From Henricia sp. BOLD:AAB3569 (taxonomy: Eukaryota > Echinodermata > Asteroidea > Spinulosida > Echinasteridae), in NCBI GenBank assembly GCA_037783545.1, contig JBBELK010001409.1, forward strand, positions 320,001-384,000: DNA of 64,000 bases. Reading direction: 5' to 3'. Made by a program: the position numbers and the translations under genes. The first letter of the stretch is position 1. Each line of letters opens with the position of its first letter. Below are positions 33,401 through 39,899 of the stretch, piece after piece. The notes beneath the pieces were generated by a model, which was not told the DNA's origin, did not search any database, and saw only the letters and a program-made list of their open reading frames with translations.

Positions 33401-33630
33401 CGTCCACGTGATGCAAACCACATGCCGATATCCCGTCCTTTCAACCCTTCGGGGTAGTTTTGTCTTCCCCCACGACCTCGTCCGTGGCCATGACCCACCA
33501 TTCCCTGTCCTGCATCCATTCTAGATCCTCCTGCATGGCTATCTCCTTCTGGTCCATCCAGTCTATCTCCATGGTAGTTTCTGCCTCTGCCTCTGCGATT
33601 GCCAAAGTAGCGACCCCTGGCTTTGCTCAT
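15272..33630 (-). CDS. DHX36: DHX36/RHAU-type DEAH-box G-quadruplex helicase, 20 coding exons, 971 aa
   Basis: Exons joined in minus order (33370-33630, 32108-32228, 30521-30690, 29874-30044, 29164-29318, 28251-28352, 27818-27964, 27347-27490, 26428-26530, 25890-26033, 23034-23242, 22386-22503, 21055-21153, 19667-19840, 19147-19317, 18129-18228, 17459-17558, 16625-16748, 16097-16249, 15272-15421) give one open frame of 2916 nt. Every junction is GT-AG and every phase matches. Visible in the protein: a Gly/Arg-rich N-terminus; the RHAU-specific motif [10 protein letters not shown] at about 62-71; motif I GETGCGKT at 200-207; motif II DEVH at 304-307; SAT at 336-338; FLPGW at 465-469; motif V ATNIAET at 521-527; motif [10 protein letters not shown] at 569-576; then winged-helix/ratchet, OB-fold and C-terminal regions. 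Human DHX36 is 1008 aa. The family unwinds DNA and RNA G-quadruplexes with ATP. The start is the ATG before SKARGRYFG, which begins the Gly/Arg-rich N-terminus. One oddity is Asn at residue 539, where the family has Asp. The introns are full of repeats. Confidence 0.95.
16097..16249 (-). CDS. DHX36: DHX36 exon 19, OB-fold end
   Basis: Encodes [20 protein letters not shown] and ARVANLVQ, matching YDCTEVSPYCLLFFGGD and ARIAHLVK in human DHX36. Acceptor CAG, donor GTACGC, phase 0. Confidence 0.93.
16625..16748 (-). CDS. DHX36: DHX36 exon 18, OB-fold
   Basis: Encodes [20 protein letters not shown] and [12 protein letters not shown], matching human DGLVAVHPKSVN and LIYHLKMRTS. Acceptor CAG, donor GTGAGT, phase 0. 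Confidence 0.92.
16765..16975 (-). mobile_element. tRNA-derived SINE in DHX36 intron
   Basis: On the minus strand: GGCATAGTGGTAGAGCG (A-box-like) and GGGTTCAAATCCCGGCCAGG (B-box-like), then a body ending in GGGACTACCGTTACC and CTTTACC-type repeats. Confidence 0.75.
17167..17438. mobile_element. MITE with 34-bp terminal inverted repeats
   Basis: CACAGATATCTATTAATAAC continuing to AAGAAACGA at the left matches the inverse of the right end. The element is about 272 bp and lies in a DHX36 intron. Confidence 0.85.
17459..17558 (-). CDS. DHX36: DHX36 exon 17, OB-fold start
   Basis: Encodes [20 protein letters not shown] (human IIKAVICAGLYPKVAKI), then a divergent loop. Acceptor CAG, donor GTGAGG. 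Confidence 0.91.
17768..17839 (+). pseudogene. 72-nt tRNA-like sequence (tRNA pseudogene or SINE head)
   Basis: Spacing fits a cloverleaf exactly: acceptor GGCTTCA/TGGAACC (one mismatch, one wobble), D stem GCTC/GGGC, anticodon stem TCTGC/GCAGA, loop ACATTGA and T loop TTTGAAT. Position 33 is C instead of T, and two T-stem pairs are broken, so it is unlikely to be functional. Confidence 0.6.
18129..18228 (-). CDS. DHX36: DHX36 exon 16
   Basis: Encodes [20 protein letters not shown] and a Gln/Asn/Ser-rich linker, matching LHNMKGQFAEHLLGAGFV in human DHX36. Acceptor TAG, donor GTAAGC, ending in phase 1. Confidence 0.91.
18359..19130 (+). repeat. 78-bp satellite of tRNA-SINE heads, 10 copies
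   Basis: AGCTCAGCTGGTAGAGCATC recurs at 18367, 18446, 18524, 18603, 18681, 18760, 18838, 18916, 18993 and 19071 (77-79 bp). Each unit holds a tRNA 5' half plus CCTGAGGGAGTATACCACTG. Only the last unit has the T-arm/B-box GGTTCGAATCC. The array sits between DHX36 exons 15 and 16. Confidence 0.93.
19147..19317 (-). CDS. DHX36: DHX36 exon 15
   Basis: Encodes [31 protein letters not shown] and [15 protein letters not shown] (human SDHLTVVNAFEGWEEAR). Acceptor CAG. The donor GTAAAA is weak and lies 16 bp from the edge of a tRNA-SINE-head satellite. Confidence 0.93.
19344..19660. mobile_element. MITE family A (AAGGAGCGTGTCCAGA ends), copy 1
   Basis: Begins near CAAGGAGCGTGTTCAGATG and ends ATGTGATCTGGACATGATCC. 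The interior contains TACTATCCATGGGAAG. Copies lie at 21660-22375 and 26617-27120. Confidence 0.75.
19667..19840 (-). CDS. DHX36: DHX36 exon 14, ratchet domain
   Basis: Encodes [39 protein letters not shown] and [14 protein letters not shown], strongly conserved across DEAH/RHA helicases. Acceptor TAG, donor GTAAGC. Confidence 0.94.
19915..20070. mobile_element. ~150-bp MITE with AGCCATGACAGGGGGCAG ends, copy 1
   Basis: CACCAGCGGCCATGACAGGG and the inverse CCCCCTGTCATGGACGCCC, around GTGCCTACTCGTGCATGACG. Other copies at 27527, 48704 and 57173. Confidence 0.82.
20262..20604. mobile_element. ~340-bp foldback element
   Basis: TTTGGTATCATTGGAAAGCC at the left is the inverse of GGCTTTCCAATGATACCAAA at the right. 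The arms continue inward through TGTGCAG/CTGCACA and GTGAAATGTCA/TGACATTTCAC, so it is palindromic almost throughout. Confidence 0.87.
20639..21030. mobile_element. Tandem dimer of a ~195-bp MITE
   Basis: Two units (20639-20835 and 20836-21030) share GTGTATTTAAATCAAGTAAC, GTACAAATTATC and CCAAGATAAGAAG and end with GTGAAATCAGCCCCTGGT. Fragments of the family occur near 16250-16330 and 27640-27800. Confidence 0.8.
21055..21153 (-). CDS. DHX36: DHX36 exon 13
   Basis: Encodes [20 protein letters not shown] and [13 protein letters not shown], the start of the ratchet-like region (human ILRLGGIAYFL). Acceptor TAG, donor GTAAGT, phase 0. Confidence 0.9.
21223..21440. mobile_element. MITE, TTGTCAACATTTTCA family, copy 2
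   Basis: Begins GGCCGTCCAAAGTTGTCA and ends TGTTGACAACTTTGGACA, with a purine-rich interior. In a DHX36 intron. Confidence 0.85.
21970..22126 (-). pseudogene. Duplicated fragment of DHX36 exon 11 inserted in an intronic MITE
   Basis: On the minus strand this reads the acceptor region, then [19 protein letters not shown], then breaks off. It matches the first ~57 bp of exon 11 plus about 100 bp of the adjoining intron (23186-23335). The insert is flanked by two copies of a ~36-bp sequence (21933-21969 and 22297-22331). It cannot encode the helicase core because motif VI is missing. Confidence 0.82.
22126..22286. mobile_element. MITE B with AATAAGCCAGTTCGGA ends
   Basis: AATAAGCCAGTTCGGAATCT at the left and GACTCCGAACTGGCTTATT at the right, about 160 bp. 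It is inserted in the duplicated exon-11 segment, so it arrived after or with that copy. Confidence 0.82.
22386..22503 (-). CDS. DHX36: DHX36 exon 12, winged-helix region
   Basis: Encodes [16 protein letters not shown] and [17 protein letters not shown], nearly identical to human. Acceptor CAG; the donor GTACCA is weak. Phase 0 at the end. Confidence 0.92.
22733..22998. mobile_element. Element with CACAAGTC repeats and AGGGTTGTA ends, copy 1
   Basis: Left AGGGTTGTAATCGAGTC, right GACTCGACTACAACCCT. The ends are made of repeated CACAAGTC/GACTTGTG words. Second copy at 39540-39885. Confidence 0.85.
23034..23242 (-). CDS. DHX36: DHX36 exon 11: motifs V and VI
   Basis: Contains [20 protein letters not shown] (motif V) and RQRRGRAGR (motif VI with the arginine fingers). 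The segment after motif V reads [12 protein letters not shown], where human has VVYVIDGGKIKE, so the conserved Asp is Asn. A broken copy of the start of this exon lies at 21970-22126. Donor GTGTGT. Confidence 0.94.
23338..25208. repeat. 67-bp satellite, about 28 copies, in DHX36 intron 10
   Basis: Unit: TTGCATGAAGCTTACAAGTG, GGTCTTTCTACAGTAAAGGG, GGCATTTCGGCAACACAGAC, CACATTA. Variants AAGTGGG/ATATGGG, TTCGG/TTTGG and CACATT/CATATT are shuffled among copies. The last copy continues directly into a foldback element at 25185, whose end has the same sequence. Confidence 0.96.
25185..25492. mobile_element. Foldback element, copy 1 (left arm shortened), joined to the 67-bp satellite
   Basis: The right arm ends AAAATGCCCCCTTTACCGTG GAAAGACTC, the inverse of the satellite core GTAAAGGGGGCATTT. 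The centre is TATACGCTCGTAAC/GTTACGAGCGTATA. Compared with 37106-37552, most of the left arm is deleted. Confidence 0.88.
25890..26033 (-). CDS. DHX36: DHX36 exon 10: motif IV region
   Basis: Encodes [20 protein letters not shown] and [13 protein letters not shown], the family motif IV region. Acceptor TAG, donor GTAGGT, phase 0 at both ends. Confidence 0.94.
26428..26530 (-). CDS. DHX36: DHX36 exon 9
   Basis: Encodes [20 protein letters not shown] and [11 protein letters not shown], matching the segment that opens RecA-like domain 2. Acceptor CAG, donor GTATGT, phase 0. Confidence 0.9.
26617..27120. mobile_element. MITE family A, copy 3, with a nested element
   Basis: Begins TTTTAAGGAGCGTGACCAAA and ends AATCTGGTCACGCTTCTTTAA. 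A ~200-bp insert at about 26788-26985 has TACACCTTG/CAAGGTGTA ends. Confidence 0.75.
27347..27490 (-). CDS. DHX36: DHX36 exon 8, charged inter-motif linker
   Basis: A Lys/Glu-rich stretch ([19 protein letters not shown]), equivalent to the charged linker before YSASTVDVIEMM in human DHX36. Acceptor CAG, donor GTGAGT. Confidence 0.88.
27527..27637. mobile_element. AGCCATGACAG MITE, copy 2 (truncated)
   Basis: Left end TTGCACCGGCAGCCATGACA and core CCTACTCGTGCATGACGCAC; the right end is replaced by another repeat. Confidence 0.75.
27818..27964 (-). CDS. DHX36: DHX36 exon 7: motif III (SAT)
   Basis: Encodes [19 protein letters not shown] and [17 protein letters not shown], collinear with human DHX36. 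Acceptor CAG, donor GTGAGT. Confidence 0.94.
28100..29150. other. DHX36 introns 5-6 sequence without resolved elements
   Basis: Apart from exon 6, contains inverted words (GCGTACACCCCACAATATC near 28195 and its inverse near 28930) that suggest a decayed inverted-repeat element. No gene seen. Confidence 0.4.
28251..28352 (-). CDS. DHX36: DHX36 exon 6: DEAH-box motif II
   Basis: Contains [12 protein letters not shown], so motif II reads DEVH (human DEIH), followed by [13 protein letters not shown]. Acceptor CAG, donor GTAAGA, ending in phase 2. Confidence 0.94.
29164..29318 (-). CDS. DHX36: DHX36 exon 5
   Basis: Encodes [22 protein letters not shown] and [14 protein letters not shown] of RecA-like domain 1. 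Acceptor CAG, donor GTAAGC, ending in phase 2. Confidence 0.94.
29366..29525 (-). mobile_element. LINE-like 3'-end remnant
   Basis: On the minus strand it reads [17 protein letters not shown] and then a stop. This resembles the C-terminal tail of invertebrate non-LTR reverse transcriptases (GRPKxRWxDxV type). It is followed by GACGCCATAGAATAGAATAG, a short repeat tail. Only ~160 bp remain. Confidence 0.55.
29578..29737. mobile_element. MITE, GGGGCCAATTTCATAAAGC family, fragment
   Basis: Begins AGGGGCCAATTTCATGGCGC TGTTTAGC and keeps AAGCAATTTGTGTCCTAAGCC. Related copies at 41910-42105, 43408-43608 and 56275-56445. Confidence 0.65.
29874..30044 (-). CDS. DHX36: DHX36 exon 4: motif I (Walker A) and motif Ia
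   Basis: Residues 185-241. Contains [19 protein letters not shown] (nucleotide-binding P-loop) and [11 protein letters not shown] (motif Ia). Acceptor CAG, donor GTGAGT, phase 0. Confidence 0.95.
30160..30245 (+). mobile_element. SINE tail fragment
   Basis: GTGTCCTTGGGCAAGGCAGT TTGCCAC and CACCCAAGAATACATGAAT match the body of the SINE at 31085-31240. Confidence 0.6.
30521..30690 (-). CDS. DHX36: DHX36 exon 3, helix before the helicase core
   Basis: Encodes the segment with [16 protein letters not shown] and FRQKLPSY, the family's conserved lead-in to motif I. Acceptor CAG, donor GTAAGG, ending in phase 0. Confidence 0.92.
31085..31240 (-). mobile_element. tRNA-derived SINE
   Basis: Minus strand: GGCGGAGCGGTCTAGTGGAT (A box), GTGGGTTCGAATCCTATCCC (B box), then CTCTTGGGCAAGGTACTTTG and CCACCCAGGAGAAAAATAGG. 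Lies in a DHX36 intron. Confidence 0.8.
31250..31320. repeat. Dispersed repeat shared with 5770-5840
   Basis: GGCAATCTCTCACCGATTAT GAGATTCTTGTT matches 5811-5842 together with the upstream TATAGTGT-GCTGTTTTCATT. Confidence 0.7.
31537..32091. mobile_element. ~555-bp element with TTTAAAGGGCC ends
   Basis: Left TTTAAAGGGCCTGTGACA, right TTAAGGGCCCTTTAAA. It occupies most of DHX36 intron 2 near exon 2. No transposase frame. Confidence 0.6.
32108..32228 (-). CDS. DHX36: DHX36 exon 2
   Basis: Encodes [20 protein letters not shown] and a Ser/Thr-rich linker, matching the RAVVHMDERREEQI region of human DHX36. Acceptor TAG, donor GTAAGT, ending in phase 1. Confidence 0.9.
32410..33060. other. DHX36 intron 1, dispersed repeat piece and no gene
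   Basis: 32480-32620 (GGTGGACCACCAAATTTTCAG, CTACTGGTCCTTCTGACCAG) matches sequence at 43700-43790 and 44010-44110. A short ATAA run lies at 32463-32485. The rest is unremarkable AT-rich sequence. Confidence 0.5.
33370..33630 (-). CDS. DHX36: DHX36 exon 1: Gly/Arg-rich N-terminus and RHAU-specific motif
   Basis: Residues 1-87, from ATG at 33630-33628. The RGR/GHG-rich tail is followed by [16 protein letters not shown], which matches the G-quadruplex-binding RSM helix of RHAU. The exon ends before a GTGAGT donor, phase 0. The upstream UTR boundary and promoter could not be identified. Confidence 0.93.
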
Positions 33631-33999
33631 GATTTGTTTATCAGCAACTAAAATTAAATACATGTACATCTATGTTAAACTGATGTAATTTGCATACATT
33701 TGCCCATACACAACTTGCTGTGTACATGTATCTATTTAACATTATACGGACCAACATAATGATTTCCCTTATTTTGCGTAATTCTGTCGGTCGCGCATCC
33801 TGGCACTTTTGTGACCAGGTGTCATATGCCTTTATCTTCAAGCAAAGTTGAATCCGTGATTCTGATCTTTCTGGTATTCATACCAAGGATTCCTCTAAAG
33901 TGCCTATAGCACTGTCACTCGCAAGCATGAGGAAACCCATGAAGAATTAGAAATTATAAATGGCCAGAGACACCGGGGCATCCCCTTGCTCTTCACGAA

Positions 34000-34380
34000 A
34001 GAATGCTCTGGGATTTTGAAAGTGCGTTACTGTTACCTAACACACTGGACCAACGGCTTTACATCCCTTCCGATTTTCATGTCACACTCTGCGTGATGCG
34101 CCCTGGTATTCCAAACGCACTGCGTCCCCTACACAGAGCTGTATACTACACGACTGCAAATTCAAACGCGACGCATGTGCGTCTGATGCGGCTTGTTATG
34201 CGCGTGATTCTGTGCACTTCTTTGATCTTACTATTAGTGCGTCAAGTTTGCTTGAAGATAAATTCGTTATCCCACTGGCGCTCGTGGAATACGGCATAAT
34301 GTAGTGCGTCTACATATGGGACGCAGACGCAGTACATTATGCCATATTCCACTCGCGCTTGTGGGATAACGAATATTGTA
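34000..34380. mobile_element. Inverted-repeat element family C, copy 1
   Basis: 34255-34375 is a hairpin (CGTTATCCCACTGGCGCTCG and CGCGCTTGTGGGATAACG). The preceding 250 bp matches the inverse of 58960-59210. Confidence 0.75.
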
Positions 34381-34700
34381 TAACCTACGGGCATAGCACC
34401 GTGACTGGAGTGGAAAAAAAATTGTTTGTGCTTTGATACGTGTACATGTTGCGTAGACAACGGCTTTGTTCCTTTGCTTGTCACAATGGGCACACTGTTG
34501 TTTTCACTCCAGCCCTACTGGACTGACGTTGTTGCGAACGACAGAATATTTAATATTATAATTTCCATCATTTCACATAAAATGAAATAAATTGCATAGT
34601 TAATGCAACAAGTTGCGGGATTGGGAGTTGCAGGTTTTTTCTGCAACCTACATGTATACCCGGCTTTTTACTCAAATTGTACATTGAAAAAAAGGGTTTC

Positions 34701-34922
34701 GAGTCAACTCGGTCCCAAGTCAACTCGGTCCCGGTCAACTCGGACCCAGGTCAACTTGGTCCCAAGGGCCAAGTCAACTCGGACCCAAGTCAACTTGGTC
34801 CCATAGGGTCCGAGTTGACTTGGGACCGAGTTGACTTAATTTAATAGGTCCGAGTTGACTTAAGACCGAGTTGACTTGGGTCCGAGTTGACCGGGACCGA
34901 GTTGACTTGGGACCGAGTTGAC
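34701..34922. repeat. Inverted minisatellite, GTCAACTCGGTCCCA motif
   Basis: Left half: repeated GTCAACTCGGTCCC / GTCAACTCGGACCC units. Right half: the same unit inverted (GGGACCGAGTTGACTT), with the symmetry centre near 34804. Total about 13 units of 14-17 bp. Confidence 0.92.
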
Positions 34923-34929
34923 CTGCAGT

Positions 34930-35980
34930 GCACATGGCCGGCCAGCCGCCATGGATGCAGAAAATTGGAAATGTCATGGTTGTTTTTCCAAGTGTAAAAA
35001 GTTACTCATACCACGGACTTGTAAGAAAAATTCCCCAAAAAAGAACTTGAGAAAACCAAAATCACAAACTTACGGTTAGAAAATGACAGAAAATTGGTCA
35101 GACGGATGAATTTTCCCATCAAAGATCTCACTGCTTCGGCTCCACATTGTAGCTCCCGCTCTGCCTCTGCATGTTATATGACCAATGCAAGGGCGCCCTC
35201 ATCGATCATTTACTGCACTATGCCTAGCCTGCTCACAAGCATACAGTGTAGCTGTTTTCCCCATTCCCTTTCAATTTCATACCCTACCCATTTCTATTTC
35301 CTTTTGGAAAGAATTAAGAAGTTGATCATGGCTTCAGACCTTGTGTGCAAAACATACGAGACAAAATCTTAAATTTTTCCCACTCGAAATTTTGGGTTTT
35401 TCTATTAAATATGCACATTCCAATGCTGAATGAATCATTTAAAGAAAAAAATTCTGATCAACTTCCTAACTCTTTAATACCATACATTTTTCTAACTTTT
35501 TAAATTTTAGGCGTTTATCCCCAGCTTCCATTTGAAATATATATTTTAATTTATAATTTCCTTGCTTTTTCAGTCAGGATATTAACATTTCAAGCACAGA
35601 TATGAAAATCCAAAATGCAGAAAAAATGAAAACACACTCATCACCAACAGATTATTTCGTAAACTGTAGAAGTTTTAATAGAGAATGAATCAAATATATA
35701 ATCATTAACATACTTGACTAATTACAAACGGCTAGTGTTGAGAATTTGAAAGCAGTTTTGTTTTAAAAGATAAAACAAAGGAATTAAATGTCTACCATTT
35801 TGCTTTTACCCTTTTTTTTAAGAATTCAAAATGAAGCATTTTGACAATTAAGGAGAACAAATAATGTCGAGCCCAGTTCAGTGAGTTAACAGTGGTCCAG
35901 TGGGAAAAAAACACAAGTTGCCAGCAACTTTTATGGTGCAAAACAAGAAACCCTTTTGTTGCGTTCACCGTCTGCTTGTA
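34930..35980. other. AT-rich intergenic stretch, no feature seen
   Basis: Sequence upstream of the DHX36 start codon, beyond the inverted minisatellite. Open frames are short and no splice-bounded exon or repeat was recognised. Confidence 0.45.
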
Positions 35981-35984
35981 CTAC

Positions 35985-36545
35985 GCGTCAACAAAATATG
36001 TCCTACTTTTGATCTCAAATAACTTATTTTCTAACAGATTTAAACCAAAATTTCAGATCATGTAAACAAGGCCTGACAAAATTTATTGAGTGAGTTTCAT
36101 CAGTTTTGGACGAGAGGGTGAGATTAAAAAGACAAATAAAATTTCAGAATTTGCCACTTTCGACTTAGCATCCTTCTCCGTCAAGAAAATCGTCTATGTC
36201 TGAGGTCCCTTTAAACCTCTTGATGAGCTGTGAAGAACGATCAAGATGGTTTGCAATAACATTAGGGGTGATCCTGCATTGCTTCAGAAGCTTTTGGTTG
36301 CAGCATGCATATTCCATCAGTCGCTAGCGGTGTATCGATATTGGAGGAGGCCGGCCAAGTTGAAAGTGGCAAATTCTGAAATTTAGGGGTTTTTTTTATT
36401 GCTTTTAAATCTCGCCCTCTCATCCAAAACTGATGAAACTCACTCAATACAATTTGTCAGGCCTTGTTTACATGTTAAAATTTGGTTGAAATCCGTTGGA
36501 AAATGAAAAAGTTATTTAAGATCGAAAGTAGGATGCAATACTTGT
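35985..36545. mobile_element. Foldback with ~175-bp arms around a coding-like loop
   Basis: Left arm (AAGGCCTGACAAAATTTATT, TTTCATCAGTTTTGGACGAG, TCAGAATTTGCCACTTTC) is the inverse of the right arm (36365-36545). The ~200-bp loop contains the minus-strand open end described at 36167-36307. Confidence 0.85.
36167..36307 (-). CDS. Coding-like 3' end inside a foldback loop, not recognised
   Basis: On the minus strand, about 46 codons end in ITPNVIANHLDRSSQLIKRF and GTSDIDDFLDGEGC, then TAA. The composition looks like a real protein C-terminus. Upstream the frame closes within about 60 bp, so this would be an exon end or a captured fragment. The stop falls at the inner edge of a 175-bp inverted-repeat arm. 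Confidence 0.3.
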
Positions 36546-37105
36546 ACACTAATGAAAATGACTTTCCAAATAATTTTGAAAGAATTTAATCAAAAATCAA
36601 GGTAAATTATACAGAATTCAACTGCTCTAAATAATCTGGAATGTTGAATCAACGAGTGGTCCTAGTTTTTCCTTTCTGTTGTGTTTGACTGAAAGAACTT
36701 CAATTCTATATTAAAATCGCATTATTTTGACATTGTGGAACGCGAATGCCTCGAGTTTATTAATAGTGTGTATAAAACAACTGCCAAGTTAAACGACAAA
36801 TGTTCACATTAACCACAACACAAGATAATATTTTGAAAAAATTTAAATCAGAATGATTAGAAATCAAATTGATTTGTTTAAATGGGCATACGTTCTCTAT
36901 AATGTCCGCTGCAGTACAAGTACATACAATTATAATATATTTTTATCCTACAAAAACCAACTTCGACTGTTCTGTTAAATTTAATGGAGCACAACCAAAC
37001 AATATTACAAAATGCAGATACGTAAAGTAGCCATACACGTAGAACACCGAAAAGCTTTCTAAAAAAACACCAACATTTTTTGGCTACATTGAAACCACAT
37101 CCATT

Positions 37106-37552
37106 TGAGTCTTTCCACGGTAAAGGGGGCATTTTGGCAACACAGACCATATTTTCCAGAAAATACCTTTGTCTGATCTCAAAATAAAAGAAATAATTCA
37201 GTTGTTCTGAAGAGATAACTTGGGCCCAAAAAGGGTTACAAATAGGGTGACAACATGCCTTTCTAAAAAACCCTGTGTACAAATTTCCAATATACGCTCG
37301 TAACCGGGACGGCCTAAAATGTAACAAGTATCCGTCCCGGTTACGAGCGTACATGTAAATTGGGAACTTGTACACAGGGTTTTAGAAAGGCATGTTGTCA
37401 CACTATTTGTAACCCTATTTGGGCCTAAGTTATCTATTCAGAACAACCTAAACTTATTTCTTTTATTTTGAGGCCGGACAAAGGTATTTCCTCGAAAATA
37501 TGATCTGTGTTGCCAAAATGGCCCCATTACTATGGAAAGACCCATTCAGGAC
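37106..37552. mobile_element. Foldback element, copy 2 (complete, ~450 bp)
   Basis: Arms of roughly 200 bp: GAGTCTTTCCACGGTAAAGG at the left and CCATTACTATGGAAAGACCC at the right, with TACGCTCGTAACCGGGACGG near the centre. It has a single copy of the end sequence and no satellite. Confidence 0.88.
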
Positions 37553-37599
37553 TTGCTCCGTTAGGGAAATCTTTACAAAGAACATGCCCCGACTGTCTA

Positions 37600-38360
37600 C
37601 TTTGCACTGCAGCTACATAATAAAATGAAGAATAGCTTACACCTTGGGTAATGCCTAAACAAAACAAAAAAAGCAAATTATACAACAAAAACCAAATATT
37701 CTCAATTGGGCAAGACATGCAGTTTCAGGAAAACCCACAAAATGTAGCTATTTCATAAATTGTCATTTTCCTAACAAATGTTTGGTAGTGTCAAATCAAT
37801 GCTATCTCATTCTACATGACCAGTATATATTTAAGTATCATCTACAGCATTTTTGGATTAAATTCACAATCTATAAAGCTGCCACTACTTTACGACAAAA
37901 ATATACATACAGTAGAGAGATAAATCTGTACAAAAAATTGCAATTATAAGGTATACAAGAACTAGATATTAGGAATTTTTCGTTCATTTTAGTAATGCTT
38001 TCAATGATTTATTTTTCAGTCCACGTGACATGGGCTTTGTTTCTCATGCAAATTTGGATAAATGGACAAATTTGTAGCTTTATTTCAAAAGCATGTGATC
38101 TAGTTCTAGTAACCCCAAGAATTCCATCAAGTAAACATGATTGTTTTGATTAGTAAAAATCACAGTTGGTGATACATGATTTATAAGCACTATATGCAGG
38201 CAGACTTATGCAATATCTTCATACAAACACCATATAACATATTTCATAGCAGCTATATATAATCTTTGATGAGTCTTGCTTAAACTTCAGTTTTTACTTA
38301 TTATCTTAACACCCATGGGGGCTCAAACATGTTATCAGAACATGCTCCTTTAATGTACAT
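37600..38360. other. AT-rich intergenic stretch, no feature seen
   Basis: No splice-bounded exon, tRNA or resolved repeat was found between the foldback and the TTAA hairpin. Confidence 0.45.
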
Positions 38361-38365
38361 GTACC

Positions 38366-38506
38366 TTTAAAGGCACAGGCTCGTCAGCAATGCGCGCCCG
38401 CCAAATTCGTGCTCGAAACACGCAGCTCCATGCCTTTGCTATGGAGCTGCGTATTGCGTGGCACACATTTGGCGGGCGCGCATTGCTGACGAGCCTGTGC
38501 CTTTAA
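38366..38506. mobile_element. Hairpin MITE flanked by TTAA, copy 2
   Basis: Same terminal sequence as 5617-5753 (TTTAAAGGCACAGGCTCGTC and its inverse), with a GC-rich stem of CGCGCCCGCC type. Confidence 0.85.
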
Positions 38507-38751
38507 GGGAAAACAATAAACAAGTGTCTGTTATGAACCTTTCCAAGCTATCAATGGGAAATTTTACTTGAATATATTTCTCAGGGAAATCTACCTGAAC
38601 ATACCTTATTATGTTTATACAAAACATCAAGAATAAGAAATTTAATGAGAAACCACGATTAATATTACAAGACAAACTAGCAACGTTCAAAATAAACATG
38701 ATGTAAAATTGTGTTGTATATGATTTGTAACAGATGTGTAAACACCTGTTC

Positions 38752-38946
38752 AGGGTTCTCCGCACACAATGGAATTAGCATATTATTTAAAATTTGTACA
38801 GCCGACCTTTGACATGTATAGATTGGTTCCCACTAGAGATGGCATTAATTCCGCAATAAAATAGGATCGGGAACCAGTATACATGTCAAAAGGTCTGCTG
38901 TACCAATTTATGCTAATTCCATTGTGTGCAGAAAACCCCAAACAGG
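38752..38946. mobile_element. Palindromic MITE with CACACAATGGAATTAGCATA ends
   Basis: Left GCACACAATGGAATTAGCAT, right ATGCTAATTCCATTGTGTGC. Pairing extends inward through TTTGACATGTATA/TATACATGTCAAA. Confidence 0.88.
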
Positions 38947-39539
38947 TCTATTAAGTTTGAAAATTTCAAAGACTGTTTTTTACGAAGATGCACTGTACAG
39001 GACAGCATATTCAACACAAGCTGCACTGGACGTAAATGTATTATGAAGAAATGGATCTCTTAACAGCACTAACACTATGCAGCATGCTAAAAAACATGAG
39101 AAAAATCATATCTGATGGAAAATGTTCAGTGCACTTGTACTATCTACACACGTGTACATTTGCATTGCGTTAAGTTAATCTCAGGGTGCCAGTAAAAACT
39201 ACAACTACAGTACATGTAGAATGTTACACAGACAACACAGAGAAAATATTTTTATTTTTTTTCGATTTGAATTTAGTAAAATTTAAACAATTACTTAAAA
39301 ATCCTGATGTATCAAACAAGGCGAGCAAAATTCACTTCCCATGAACATGTCTATGTGTAAGTGCACATGCTTATAGATCGTATTATATTGAAATTGCACA
39401 ACAATGCAAGCACAAAATGTGCAACCATGCATGTCCTCACGGAACAAAGAAACTGCCCTACAAGATGGCGGCTATTGGATATGGTCTATGCAGCTGTTAA
39501 TAATAATACACCGCACAATGCAAAGGCCCATTGTAATAA

Positions 39540-39885
39540 GGTTGTAGTGGACTCAATTACCAAGTCCACCACAAGTCCCTGGGTATTAATTCAAGTCACA
39601 AGCTATTCAAATGAACTCCAACAAAGGCATTATTTTGTGCTTGTTTATCCTTTGCTTCAGTTCTTGTTACAGGACTTGTGATTTTATCGGCTCTGCAGCC
39701 AATTTCACGAAAGAGTGCGCAGCTTGCGCAACTTTTGCAAAATAGCTTGCGTGTAATTTTCACAGGAATGTTGCGCAGCCTACGCGATAAAATGTTGCGC
39801 AAGCGGACTTACGCAGTGCGTAAGGATTCGTGAAATTGGCTGCTGGACTCGTGATAAACTTGTGATGGACTCCACTACAACCCTG
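39540..39885. mobile_element. CACAAGTC element, copy 2, carrying a nested MITE
   Basis: Left AAGGTTGTAGTGGACTC, right GAGTCCATCACAAG in inverse form with CACTACAACCCT. The middle (GAACTCCAACAAAGGCATT) is the inverse of copy 1. A second MITE at 39697-39845 interrupts it. Confidence 0.85.
39697..39845. mobile_element. Nested MITE with CAGCCAATTTCACGAA ends
   Basis: GCAGCCAATTTCACGAAAGA at the left, GGATTCGTGAAATTGGCTGC at the right. The interior has repeated TTGCGCA words. Confidence 0.88.
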
Positions 39886-39899
39886 CATTATATCATTCA

